NCBI RefSeq assembly: GCF_040026395.1
Contig: NZ_CP157278.1
Span: 868,001 to 932,000 of the forward strand
Source: Pedobacter lusitanus
GTDB lineage: Bacteria; Bacteroidota; Bacteroidia; Sphingobacteriales; Sphingobacteriaceae
Direction of reading: 5' to 3'
DNA: 64,000 nucleotides
Below are positions 24,712 to 35,100 of the stretch, piece after piece. Position numbers and translations under genes: made by a program. The notes below the pieces were generated by a model that was given only the letters and a program-made list of their open reading frames with translations, was not told the origin of the DNA and did no database searches. How positions within the stretch are numbered: the first letter of the stretch is position 1; each line of letters begins with the position of its first letter.

Positions 24712-26238
24712 ATGTTTGATAACAAATATTATATATTCCCTTTTCTACTGCTGGCACTGACCAGCTGTAAGAAATCTGAACCGCTTAATGTCGAGAAACA
24801 AAGCCCGGAAGAGTTGCTGATCAGGGACTCTGTTTTTAATTATGCAAAGGAGGTTTATTTCTGGAATGATCAACTGCCTTCTTACCAGGTATTCAACCCT
24901 GGAAAATACAGCAGTGTGGTTCAGGAATTATTTGATATCAGCCAGTATGCTGTCAATCCGGAAACGCAGAAGCCATTTGAATTCAATGCAGAAAACCCGA
25001 AAACAGCAAAATATTCAACTGTGACTGGTCAGGAGAGTGTTATTGAAAATCTTCCTGCTAATGGTAAGCTGAATACAGGATTTGGAGTGACCTTTGTAGC
25101 CGTTAAAGAAAATGATATCCGGATAGAATATGCAATTCCGGGTTCTCCGGCTGCAAAAGCAGGGCTTAACCGCGGAATGAAGGTAATCAGAATAAATAAT
25201 ACTCCGGTAGCAACCGGAGCAGCTTTTTACCAATATATCAGCTCTTTACTGAATAGTGCTCAGGTCAACATCACGATTGATAAAACTGATTTGCTGTCTG
25301 AAAAAACTTATATATTACTCAGAAAGGAGTTTGTTGCCCAGCCTGTTGCTAAAGACACCATATTCAATTATAACGGTGTAAAAACGGGTTATCTCAGCTA
25401 TTTGAGATTTAGCAGTCCAAATGGACGGGACCAGCAATTAGATGAGGTCTTTAACCGGTTTGTTAATGAAAATATTTCTGAACTGATTGTTGACCTGCGT
25501 TATAATCCGGGCGGATATATTTCAACTGCTGATTATTTTGCGAATCTGCTGATTCCACAGGCTTTTGATCAGCAGGTTATGCGTAAAGAAAAGTATAATG
25601 CTATCATGCAGAATAATCAGACAGAATTACTCAAAAAACAGATCTTAACTGATGACAACGGGCGTCCTTTATATTATATCGGCGATCGCCCTGCAACGAT
25701 GGCAGACGGGGATTATTCTTTAAAAACCAATACTTATTATTTTGATAAGAAAGCTGGGATAAAATCATTAAAAAGAGTTGTTTTCATCGTCAGTGCAGAA
25801 ACAGCTTCGGCAAGTGAACTGCTGATCAACTGCCTGAAACCTTATCTTGATGTAAAACTGGTTGGTGTTTCTGCCAATGGTAAACAGCAGGTTAAGACTT
25901 ATGGTAAACCTATTGGTTTTTTTGGCCTTAAGATCAATAAATATGTAATTTATTATTCCATGTTTCAAAATTTGAATGCCAGGGACCAGGGGGCTTATTT
26001 TGATGGAATAACTGCTGATGTAACTGCTGACGATGATGCAAGATTTAGTTTTGGTGACACTAATGAGCCTGGAATAAAAGCTTCAATGAGTCTTATTTTC
26101 CCATCCGGATTTGCCAGATCTGAGTCTGTCAGAAAAGCATCGGATAACGGCTTCAGCAAAGTTGAGATCAAAGTAGAGTCTGATGCTCCTGTTGGACTGA
26201 TTAAAGACAGATCAGCTATAAAGATCAGAAAATTTTAA
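24712..26238 (+). CDS. S41 family C-terminal-processing-type protease, lipoprotein
   Basis: The 508-residue lipoprotein has a signal ending LLALTSC (Cys19) then KKSEP. It carries an N-terminal helical region, a PDZ domain (about 120-200, with IPGSPAAKAGLNRGMKVIRIN) and an S41 catalytic domain with ELIVDLRYNPGGY, Ser366 in ETASASELL and Lys391 in GVSANGKQQVK. The 25-residue Ser-Lys spacing equals that of the tail-specific protease dyad. Family members cut C-terminal tails of exported proteins. As the last gene of an operon with four CDCL genes, two of which have removable-looking C-terminal extensions, it is the natural candidate activating protease. A bidirectional terminator follows. Confidence 0.88.
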   Translation: MFDNKYYIFPFLLLALTSCKKSEPLNVEKQSPEELLIRDSVFNYAKEVYFWNDQLPSYQVFNPGKYSSVVQELFDISQYAVNPETQKPFEFNAENPKTAKYSTVTGQESVIENLPANGKLNTGFGVTFVAVKENDIRIEYAIPGSPAAKAGLNRGMKVIRINNTPVATGAAFYQYISSLLNSAQVNITIDKTDLLSEKTYILLRKEFVAQPVAKDTIFNYNGVKTGYLSYLRFSSPNGRDQQLDEVFNRFVNENISELIVDLRYNPGGYISTADYFANLLIPQAFDQQVMRKEKYNAIMQNNQTELLKKQILTDDNGRPLYYIGDRPATMADGDYSLKTNTYYFDKKAGIKSLKRVVFIVSAETASASELLINCLKPYLDVKLVGVSANGKQQVKTYGKPIGFFGLKINKYVIYYSMFQNLNARDQGAYFDGITADVTADDDARFSFGDTNEPGIKASMSLIFPSGFARSESVRKASDNGFSKVEIKVESDAPVGLIKDRSAIKIRKF

Positions 26239-26263
26239 AGTGCATTTCCTGATGGATAAACAA

Positions 26264-26297
26264 AGAGCCTTCTTTTATAATAAAAGAAGGCCCTTTT
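26264..26297. terminator. bidirectional intrinsic terminator
   Basis: GCCTTCTTTTA (26267-26277) and TAAAAGAAGGC (26281-26291) form an exact 11-bp stem with a TAA loop, A-rich before and TTTT after. It separates the convergent CDCL/protease operon and GH3 gene. Confidence 0.88.
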
Positions 26298-26309
26298 GAT
26301 ATCGTCGTA

Positions 26310-29018
26310 CTATTTAACAGTTAAAGTATCTTTTAATACTAGTTCTTTACTCGAAGAACCTATCATGATTCTAAAATCACCGGGTTCTGTAACTGTTTTC
26401 ATCCTTGCATCCAGCATCTTTAGCATATCTGGTGTAATAGCAAAGGAAAGTTGTTTGGTCTCTCCTGCTTTTAAGCGGACTCTTTGAAATCCTTTCAGCT
26501 CTAAAACAGGTCTTGCCACGCTGCTGAGCATATCACGGATATACAGCTGCACAACTTCATCGCCATCATAATTACCTGTATTCTGCAGGGTAAAGCTGGC
26601 TTTCACTGACTCAGTACCGGCAATCTCTTTTTTACTCAGTTTAAGATCTTTATACTCAAATTTTGTATAACTCAATCCGAAACCAAAAGGGAAAAGTGGT
26701 TCTCCGCTCAGATTATTGTAGTCATCTCCCCTGCCTGTAGGCTTATGATTATAGACCAGAGGCAATTGCGACTCATGAACAGGATAAGTAACTGGTAAAC
26801 GGCCCGCAGGATTATAATCTCCAAACAAAGTTTCTGCAACTGCATGACCACCCTCTTCACCCGGATACCAGATATTTAAAACTGCAGCAGCCTGGTTAAA
26901 CCAGCTGTCCATCGTGATCGCACTGCCACCAACCAGCAAAACCACTACTGGTTTCCCTGATTTTTCCATTGCCTGAATAAGCTGTTCCTGATTACCGGGC
27001 AAATTCAGCATAGCACGGTCCTGAAATTCACCTTCTTTTATGCCTGCTGCAACGACAATCACATCTGCTTTTTCAGCAAGTTTCACTGCGTCCGCCAGTT
27101 CTTTAGCCTGATGATCAGGGGTGCCGTAGTTCCAGATAAATTTAAGGTGTGCATTACCTTTGGTTTCTTTAAATTCAATACGAACAGCGTATTTCTTAGT
27201 CTGATCAAAAGAAAACGGGACTAACTGTGTATGATAGGATCTTTTCTCCCATTGATCAATTAATAACTGATCATCCAGATACAGACGATAACCGTCATTA
27301 CCTTCCAGACCAATCTGATAGGTTCCTGACTCCGGCACTTTAAGATCTCCCTTCCATCTGACTGCATATTGATCTTTGGCCAGACGTTTATCCGGAGAAG
27401 AAAGTGTCCACAGGAAATCTATGTTTTGATCTGTTCTTTGAAAAACGGGTTTACCACTTAATGTAAGATTATCAAAATATTCACCAAAAAGCCCTTGTGC
27501 AGTGTCTGCTTTTAAGAATTCTTTATTGACTGGCACATATAAAACCGGGTTACGGCTGCTCCCTTTACTATAAGTAACATTAACGTGCTCACCGCCTCGT
27601 TTTTTCAGTCCGTCAACGATATTGATCTTGCCGTTACCGGTTCCGCTATAACCTCCTAAACGGGCTTCAATGGCATCTTCTCCTACGACCAGTATGTTCT
27701 TTACATTTTTGAGTGGTAAAACAGATTTCTCATTTTTCAACAGCACAAAGGATTGTAAAGCGGCTTGCTTTGCGATAGCTTTATGACTCTGATCGTTTAA
27801 AGCTTTTTGAGCTTCTTCTTCTGAAACATAAGGTTTTTCAAAAAGACCCAGCTCAAATTTGGCTCTCAAAACTCTTGAAACGGCATCGTCTATTCGTTTT
27901 TGTGGGATTGAACCATCCAGAAACGGGGTAATAAACAATTTATAATGAGCGTAATCGGTTTGAAAAATCACGTCCAGACCTGCTGTTATGGCCTGTCTCG
28001 TAGCATCGGCATAACCACTGGCGGTATAGTGTAATACATTTGCACCGCCAACAGCTCCTGCATCCGAAATTACAAAGCCTTTAAAACCCCATTCATTTTT
28101 TAATTTCTGCGTCAGCAGGTATTCGTTTGAGGTTGCCGGAGTTCCATTGACAGTGTTATAGGCAGTCATCAATGACCGGCTTTTACCTTGTTGTATAGCC
28201 GTTTTAAATGGAGGAAGATAAATCTCTTCCATCAAACGATCGTTATAATGTATGGGATAGCTATCCCGTCCGCCATCGCCAACATTGGCTACAAAATGTT
28301 TGGGCGTGGTAATGATATTCTGATTTTCAAAGGCACTGACAAAGGCCAGCCCCATCTGAGCAGAAAGAAATGGGTCTTCGCCATAGGTTTCTTCGGTACG
28401 TCCCCAGCGCACATCTGCTGCAATATTAATTACCGGGGTTAAAATATCTCTTATCCCTCTGACTTTAGTTTCCTGAGCAATTGTTCCGGCTACCTGCCCC
28501 ATTAAGGCTGTATTAAAGCTGGCTGCAAGCCCGATAGACTGAGGAAAAGCTGTAGCTCCCTGTCTGACTAATCCATGAAGAGCTTCGTCAAATGCAATAA
28601 TAGGAATCCCCAGACGTGTTTCTTTGACAAAATATTGCTGTATAGCATTGATTTTTTTGGCAAGGGTATATGCATTTTCCTGAGTATTATAACTCAGCAT
28701 CTGCCCTGCGCCACCACCACCTTGAGAAACAGCACTAACCTGTAAACCGAAAATACCGTTTTTATACCGGTTTTTATCAACCCCGTCCAGGTCACCGGGA
28801 ATCATAAAAAGCTGCCAGAATTTTTCTTCGGGAGTCATTCTTGACAACAGATCAGCTACTCTTTTTTCTATAGCTGCAGCTGGGTTTTTATAAAGAGGAG
28901 CAGCAATCCTGTTTTTTTTCACGGCTACATTAACTGTATCATTTGCGCTTGCTGCATGACTGAGCATGACAAAGAAAACCGGCAATAAAATAACTTTAGT
29001 AATTATATATTTCATCAA
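26310..29018 (-). CDS. GH3 family beta-glucosidase/xylosidase with PA14 insert
   Basis: The 902-residue exported protein has a signal peptide (HAASA-N, about residue 25). It carries the GH3 N-terminal TIM barrel (about 50-390) with GRTEETYGEDPF, the KHF motif in TPKHFVAN and nucleophile Asp319 in GFVISDAGAV. The alpha/beta sandwich is split by a PA14 carbohydrate-binding domain (about 505-635, with GNDGYRLYLDDQLLIDQW). A fibronectin-like domain follows (DEVVQLYIRDMLSSVARP). It removes terminal beta-linked glucose or xylose in the periplasm. It is the last gene of the polysaccharide utilisation locus, 40 bp after the GH29 gene and probably co-transcribed with it. Confidence 0.92.
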   Translation of the reverse strand: MMKYIITKVILLPVFFVMLSHAASANDTVNVAVKKNRIAAPLYKNPAAAIEKRVADLLSRMTPEEKFWQLFMIPGDLDGVDKNRYKNGIFGLQVSAVSQGGGGAGQMLSYNTQENAYTLAKKINAIQQYFVKETRLGIPIIAFDEALHGLVRQGATAFPQSIGLAASFNTALMGQVAGTIAQETKVRGIRDILTPVINIAADVRWGRTEETYGEDPFLSAQMGLAFVSAFENQNIITTPKHFVANVGDGGRDSYPIHYNDRLMEEIYLPPFKTAIQQGKSRSLMTAYNTVNGTPATSNEYLLTQKLKNEWGFKGFVISDAGAVGGANVLHYTASGYADATRQAITAGLDVIFQTDYAHYKLFITPFLDGSIPQKRIDDAVSRVLRAKFELGLFEKPYVSEEEAQKALNDQSHKAIAKQAALQSFVLLKNEKSVLPLKNVKNILVVGEDAIEARLGGYSGTGNGKINIVDGLKKRGGEHVNVTYSKGSSRNPVLYVPVNKEFLKADTAQGLFGEYFDNLTLSGKPVFQRTDQNIDFLWTLSSPDKRLAKDQYAVRWKGDLKVPESGTYQIGLEGNDGYRLYLDDQLLIDQWEKRSYHTQLVPFSFDQTKKYAVRIEFKETKGNAHLKFIWNYGTPDHQAKELADAVKLAEKADVIVVAAGIKEGEFQDRAMLNLPGNQEQLIQAMEKSGKPVVVLLVGGSAITMDSWFNQAAAVLNIWYPGEEGGHAVAETLFGDYNPAGRLPVTYPVHESQLPLVYNHKPTGRGDDYNNLSGEPLFPFGFGLSYTKFEYKDLKLSKKEIAGTESVKASFTLQNTGNYDGDEVVQLYIRDMLSSVARPVLELKGFQRVRLKAGETKQLSFAITPDMLKMLDARMKTVTEPGDFRIMIGSSSKELVLKDTLTVK

Positions 29019-29058
29019 TCACATTTTAAGCGTTATAGAAGATAAGAATTGTAAAACA

Positions 29059-30492
29059 CTAGTTAGCAGGAGTAAATGCAAAAGCTAATGCAGCTTCGGC
29101 CCCCATAAGATTAGTGGGTAACTCTACTGTTGTTTTGCCATTTACAGTATTCCATTTTAATTTTTCGCCACTGGAAACCAGTGTGACCACAGTCCCCTTT
29201 CCGGGTACATTTCCTGTCCAGCTAATAGCACCTGCCGGATTCTCTCCAACATTTCGGCAATAGATTGCATACCGTGTTTTGCCATCTTTACTTTGCGTGA
29301 ACCAGGTTTGTCCGCTATGGTAGTTTTTGGTAATTCTGGTATTGTAAATCGCCCTGCCATTTTTTGAAGTCCATTTACCAATATCGTTTAGCCTGGTAAT
29401 AACTTCGGCTGGCAGTGTACCTTCGGCATTCGGTCCTACGCCTAAAAGTAAACTACCGCCTTTGGCCACGATCTCGACCAGTTTCTGAATGACAACACTG
29501 GCAGGTTTATATTGATCGTTATTGACAAATCCCCATGCACCGCCAAGGGTCATACAGCTTTCCCAGGGATGATCTAACTGGGTATCTGGTATTTTTTGTT
29601 CTGGTGTCTGGTAATTCTCATATGGTCCGTGCACTGTTCTGTCTACCATCAGTAAACCTGGTTGCGCTTTCCTTGCCATACGGGCAATTTTAGGCATATC
29701 TATATCCTGGCTCCATTTCGGAATATTTGCACCCCAGGACAGGACTTCTGCATTGACGGTTTCCAGCGGTCTTACCCAGCCACCATCCAGCCACAAAATA
29801 TCAATACTGCCATAACGGGTCATGAGTTCTTCTATCTGGTTATAGGCAAATCCTTTAAACTGATTCCATCTCCATGGGTTCTTTTTGATATCATAATTAT
29901 TATTACGGTCCGGAGTTGCATATTTAGACCACCAGTAATAGGGTGAATGCCAGTCTGGTTTTGAAAAATAAGCGCCGATCATAAAGCCTTCTTTTCTAAA
30001 GGCATCAAAAACATATTTTGCAACGTCTGCTTTGGGATTATCTGCAAAAGGACCTTTAGCAATACTAAAATCGGATTCCTGGGTATCAAACATCGCAAAG
30101 CCATCATGGTGCTTGGTGGTAAATACGAGGTATTTCATTCCGGCACTTTTACCTGCTCTGGCCCATTGTTCCGGATTAAATTTTACCGGGTTAAAACTTT
30201 TATTCAAATCCCAGTACCATTTCTTATACTCTTCATAGGTTTTTGTACTGTCACGATCTATCCAGTCTTCGGAACAGATTGACCAGGACTCAATTATACC
30301 GGGAACAGCGTATAAGCCCCAGTGTACAATCATACCAAATTTCTTATCCTGCCACTTATCAAGTTTTTGTTTTACCATCGGATCAGACGGCCATTCATAA
30401 ACCGTTGATTGCTGATGAACACCATTTTCCTGTGCTGATAACCTGCAAAAAGCACAAACCAGCAAAGCCGCAACTATAATTTTTCGTTTCAT
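29059..30492 (-). CDS. GH29 alpha-L-fucosidase, exported
   Basis: The 477-residue protein has a signal peptide (CRLSAQ-E, about residue 21) and the GH29 barrel: KFGMIVHWGLYAVPG (51-65), YLVFTTKHHDGFAMFD (121-136), GAYFSKPDWHSPYYW and nucleophile Asp236 in DILWLDGGWV. GSLLLGVGPNAEGTLP near the end of the barrel is also typical. It releases alpha-L-fucose from glycan ends. It lies between the SusD gene (upstream, separated by a terminator-like hairpin) and the GH3 gene. Together the two enzymes suggest a fucose-capped beta-linked glycan, such as fucosylated xyloglucan or a plant or host glycan; this assignment is inference. Confidence 0.92.
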   Translation of the reverse strand: MKRKIIVAALLVCAFCRLSAQENGVHQQSTVYEWPSDPMVKQKLDKWQDKKFGMIVHWGLYAVPGIIESWSICSEDWIDRDSTKTYEEYKKWYWDLNKSFNPVKFNPEQWARAGKSAGMKYLVFTTKHHDGFAMFDTQESDFSIAKGPFADNPKADVAKYVFDAFRKEGFMIGAYFSKPDWHSPYYWWSKYATPDRNNNYDIKKNPWRWNQFKGFAYNQIEELMTRYGSIDILWLDGGWVRPLETVNAEVLSWGANIPKWSQDIDMPKIARMARKAQPGLLMVDRTVHGPYENYQTPEQKIPDTQLDHPWESCMTLGGAWGFVNNDQYKPASVVIQKLVEIVAKGGSLLLGVGPNAEGTLPAEVITRLNDIGKWTSKNGRAIYNTRITKNYHSGQTWFTQSKDGKTRYAIYCRNVGENPAGAISWTGNVPGKGTVVTLVSSGEKLKWNTVNGKTTVELPTNLMGAEAALAFAFTPAN

Positions 30493-30504
30493 TCTCTGAA
30501 TATA

Positions 30505-30540
30505 AAAATGTCCCGGCTAAAAATCTAACCGGGACAGGAT
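30505..30540 (-). terminator. terminator-like hairpin between susD and GH29
   Basis: Read leftwards, TGTCCCGG and CCGGGACA form an exact 8-bp stem, extended by TT/AG pairing, followed directly by ATTTTTAT. It lies inside the locus rather than at its end, so it would lower expression of the two glycosidases relative to the transporter or protect the upstream 3' end. Confidence 0.7.
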
Positions 30541-30571
30541 ATTACAAAATATTTCAATTATCAAGATCAGC

Positions 30572-32167
30572 TTATTGTTGCCAGAAGATCTTCGTTTTAC
30601 GGGTATCTTTGGCTTGAACTGCCTGATAGTTTTCTGAATTCAAAGTCTTCTCTTTAGCCGGATATACTAACCTGGTTGGAGGAGTTTCAAAACCAGACAG
30701 CTTACCATCTGAAGGGAAAGTTAAAACTGGAAAACCTGTTCTTCTGTACTCAGACCACGCTTCATTAGACTGAAGGACTCCTAAATGCGTCCATTTCTGG
30801 ATATAGATATTGGTCAGCTTATTTGTCTGAGAACCTGTATATGCAGCAGCAGATGAATTTACCCAGGCATCCACATCGGCAGATGCCGGAACCGGAAGAT
30901 TAACATATCCGCCACCTTTGTTCAAGTTATTCAAATAATAATAAAAAGTTACAGACTGTTTTAATGCGGTTTCATAAGAGGTCTGAGCACTGGCAGAACT
31001 ACCCCATCTTTCAAAAGCCTCAGCCTTTAAAAGGTTTACTTCAGAGGCTGTGATCACTATACCCGGCAATTTCTGATTATAAAGAAAAGTAGCAGAATCA
31101 AGTACTGAATAATCTGCAAACTTTGTCTCCTGATCTGCGCCGCTCATTGTAACCGGCATTGCTTTGTATGTTTTATTAGGAACAAATTTACCTGCCACTG
31201 TTCTTCCATATTTATCATAAATTACCGGAATGCGCGGATCATTTGCTGGCAGCATGACTGTATTTAACATATAGTCTGTAGCATACCAGCTACCTTCTGT
31301 AAATGCAGCACTTAAATCACTGGTGCTATTAGTCAGAGGTTGTAATAATACATCTGAAGTACCCGGATTGTATGAAGCGCTATTCCCGCCATCGATCAAT
31401 GGGAAAGCCGCCGCATTGTTTAACATATCCAGTACAGCTGTTCTGGCAGTTCCTTCGTCAACTTTTGAAATGCGCATCAGTAATCTTAACCGTAAAGAGT
31501 TTGCATAGCGTGCCCATTGATTAACATCACCTTTCAGCAAAATATCTGCTTTAGCAAAATCTTTATTAGTAGGATTTGCTTTAAAATAAGCGGCGGCAGC
31601 AGCCAGATCACTAATGAAACTGGTATACAAGGCTTTTTGCTCATCAAACTTTGGATTTTTAATCACACTACTCGTTTCCAGGCTTCCTGTTTCTGAATAA
31701 GGAATATCACCCCATAAATCGACCATCTTCGCAGCCTGTTCTATCAAAACAACCTTTGCAGCCTGCATCAATGCTCCCTGTGCTGTTTTTTCACCATCTG
31801 TTAGTGTTTTAAATTTTGCTTCCATTGAGCGGTATTGTGCCATACTGCCACTTCCGTTACCTCCTGTAGCATAAAAGTCATCCCAATAGTTTTGAGAATA
31901 GCCATCACTTTGCTGATAAACAGAATTCGCATTTGGAAAATAAGAAGTCTGTGCATATACGCCAGGCATCTGACATAAAAAAGTACGTACATTCCAATAT
32001 TTGGCTGCAATTCTGTCGTTATTCAGCATTGCTGTAAAAAGACCGGAAAGACTGGCATTCTGCGCCTTTTCCGGGTTATAGAATTTTTCTTCTATTGCTT
32101 TTTTGCAACTCACCAATGAGGTTACTGCTACTAAAACAAAACTTATATTTATAATTAACTTTTTCAT
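30572..32167 (-). CDS. SusD/RagB family nutrient-binding outer-membrane lipoprotein
   Basis: The 531-residue lipoprotein has signal VTSLVSC (Cys21) followed by KKAIE. The body is helical with tetratricopeptide-like repeats, including AKMVDLWGDIPYSETG (the LWGDxPYxE motif of SusD proteins) and a C-terminal AWSEYRRTGFPVLTFP block typical of the PF12771-type SusD group. It caps the SusC channel and captures oligosaccharide at the cell surface. It begins 18 bp after the SusC gene on the same strand. The ligand cannot be read from sequence; the linked GH29 and GH3 genes hint at a fucosylated beta-glycan. Confidence 0.93.
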   Translation of the reverse strand: MKKLIINISFVLVAVTSLVSCKKAIEEKFYNPEKAQNASLSGLFTAMLNNDRIAAKYWNVRTFLCQMPGVYAQTSYFPNANSVYQQSDGYSQNYWDDFYATGGNGSGSMAQYRSMEAKFKTLTDGEKTAQGALMQAAKVVLIEQAAKMVDLWGDIPYSETGSLETSSVIKNPKFDEQKALYTSFISDLAAAAAYFKANPTNKDFAKADILLKGDVNQWARYANSLRLRLLMRISKVDEGTARTAVLDMLNNAAAFPLIDGGNSASYNPGTSDVLLQPLTNSTSDLSAAFTEGSWYATDYMLNTVMLPANDPRIPVIYDKYGRTVAGKFVPNKTYKAMPVTMSGADQETKFADYSVLDSATFLYNQKLPGIVITASEVNLLKAEAFERWGSSASAQTSYETALKQSVTFYYYLNNLNKGGGYVNLPVPASADVDAWVNSSAAAYTGSQTNKLTNIYIQKWTHLGVLQSNEAWSEYRRTGFPVLTFPSDGKLSGFETPPTRLVYPAKEKTLNSENYQAVQAKDTRKTKIFWQQ

Positions 32168-32185
32168 AATTCCTGATTAATGCGA

Positions 32186-35100
32186 TTAGAAATTCGCGCT
32201 TATAGAAAAACCATAGTTTCTTGATGCTGCTGATGAACCCACATCAACTCCTTGTGACCACCATTTGTTTCCTAGCGGTGCTTCAGGATCAAGATCTTTC
32301 AGCGTACGCCAGATATAGAATAAATTACGGCCGATAAGTGATACTCTAAGGTTATTGATCTTAAGTTTGCTGGTAAATGATGCAGGTATTTTATAACTCA
32401 ATACTACTTCTCTCATTTTGATATAGCTGTTATCAAAGATCTCACCATCCGTTAAAGTACCTTCACCCCAGTTATAGGTGTTCATATAGTAACTTGCAGC
32501 TGAAATCACTTTTGTATTGGGCTGACCTGTTGTCTGATTAACTCCCTGCAGCAATACACCGTCATTATAGCTTTTACCATTTTCAGTATAGGCAACTCCA
32601 CCGTGTTCAGCATCTCTGAATTCCATAGAGTTTTCCAGCATACCTGCTCCACGCATATATTTTAAATTCGGTGCTAACATTTTACCACCAAAACGGCCGT
32701 CAATAGTGAAATCAAGTGAAAGATTACCATAACTTACTGTATTGGAAAAACCACCAACTACTTTTGGCATAATGTTACCAGCTTTTACATAGGTACTATT
32801 ATCCATCACATATAATCCGTCATCGTTGATAATATAATTTCCTTTTGCATCTGTTGCTCTCGGGCGCATATAAATATTACCAAGCTCTTCTCCTGCTTTT
32901 GCTACAATTTTAGCGGTAGCCTGATCTGAAGGATAGAAATTCAGCTCTGACATTCCTTCCATCAGTGAAATTACTCTGGATTTATTAGAAGAGAAGTTTA
33001 AACGGGTATCCCAACGGAATTTACTGCCCTTTACTGGTGTTGCATTTAAAGCAACTTCAAACCCTTTACTTCCAATTTCACCCACGTTTACAATCTGACT
33101 GGTTGCACCCACGGTTGAACTTACCTGCAAGGGTACAATCTGGTTTTTAACACGGTTATTATAGTAACTCACATCTAAACCAAGACGACCTTCTAAAAAG
33201 CGGGTTTCCAGACCAATTTCTGCTTCATGTTTCTTTTCTGGCATTAAAGTATTATTTCCATAAGCATTAGCGGTTACCAATGATGGAACTGATCCGTTTA
33301 TAGTTTGAAGAGAGGTTTGTGTATAAACAATATTTGATTCATATAAAGGTGGCGCATTACCCACAACTCCATAAGAAGCTCTTAATTTACCATAGTTCCA
33401 GAATTTTGGCATTTTAATCAGATCACTGAAAACAAAACCACCATTTAAGGAATAATAAGAGTATTTATTATTCTGAGGAGGCAATGTAGACGCATATTCC
33501 TGACGGGCTGTACCTTCTAAGAACAGGAAGTCTTTATAACCTAAATTCAGAATACCCAGATAAGCATATTTTAACTGTTGTTTTCTTATATCAGAAGTTT
33601 CTGCAATGCCGAAAGAGTTACTGATGGCAAACCAGTTTTCAGACACTAATCCATCTTTAGTATTGGATTGCTGATCTTTATAAGTCTCATTTCTGGCCTG
33701 ATAACCACCACTTACGGATACGCTCAGATCTTTACCAATTTTATTAGAGTAAGTCAATAATGCATCTCCGTAAAGAATTGCATACTGCCCTTGTGTAGTA
33801 GTGTATCCACCGGTACTTGTATTCCCATTCAATCCAATCGGAACCTCAGTAAACTGACGGTTTTCTGTTCTGGCACCCGTGTAATCGTTACCAATACGTC
33901 CTCTGAATTTTACATTTTTAGCAACGTCATAGTTTAAAGTGAAACTTGACAATAACCTGTTTTCATTTTCAACGTATTCATTTTTTAACTGCTGCCAGTA
34001 AAAGTCCAGCAAATTAGTTGCTCTGATATTATAAACGAATGGCTCAGGACGGTCTAACTGATTAAACTGAGCATATTTATAACCATTACTGGTCTGGAAT
34101 TTTTGTTTCATCAGGTTCATATCTTCAGCACGACTGAAGAAACCACCAAATGAACCTAAAACCTGGCCTAACTGATAAGGTCTGTTCTTTGTGATTGTGT
34201 TTACATAACTCACAATTACATCCGCAGAAAGTTTTGGTGCAAGTTTAATGGTAGAGTTTAAATTAAAAGAGTTCTTTGAACCTGTATTTCCAGGCTGTGT
34301 ACCTTTGTAATCCAAACGTGACGCTGAAAAACGATAATTGATAGCATCACTTTGATTAGATATGGCCACGTTAGCGTTTGAAGTATAACCGGTTTGATAT
34401 ACGTCTTTGTAATTATCTGGCTGTGGAGAATAAGAACGGATTGAACCATCCCACCATTTAACCTGCTGACCTTCCATCTTCGGGCCAAAGTTTGCATAAG
34501 ATCTGAAATAAGGTCTCAGGCCACTTGGTGAATCTTTGTCAACAAACCAACCATCATCACGTTTAGGTTCAGGGCTATTAGCAAAATTAGTCTCTCTGTC
34601 ATAACCTGGTCCATATATATTTTGAAAATTAGGAAGAAAGGCAACTTTATCCACTGATCCCTGATAGTTAAAATCTATTCCCAGACCTCTGGCTTTTGAA
34701 CCTTTTTTAGTTGTGATAACTACAACACCGCTACCTGCATCCGAACCGTATAAAGCTGAAGCACTAGCCCCTTTTAAGACAGTCAGACTTTCAATATCGG
34801 CAGGATTAATATCCAGGATACCATTTCCTCTGATACGCTGATCACCCCAGAAATCATTATTATTAGCACCTTTAGCTCCGTTCTGACCATCATTTCTAAT
34901 CATTACTCCATCAACAACATATAAAGGCTGCTGATTATAGCTGATTGAATTGATACCACGAATCTGCACGTTTACAGCACTGCTTGCACCCCCTGGTGCT
35001 GTAGTGATTTTCACCCCAGCTGCTTTACCATATAATGCCGATGCAAAGTTTGTATTACCTGCTTCAGTTAATTGTTTAGCTGTCACTGTACTTACTGCAT

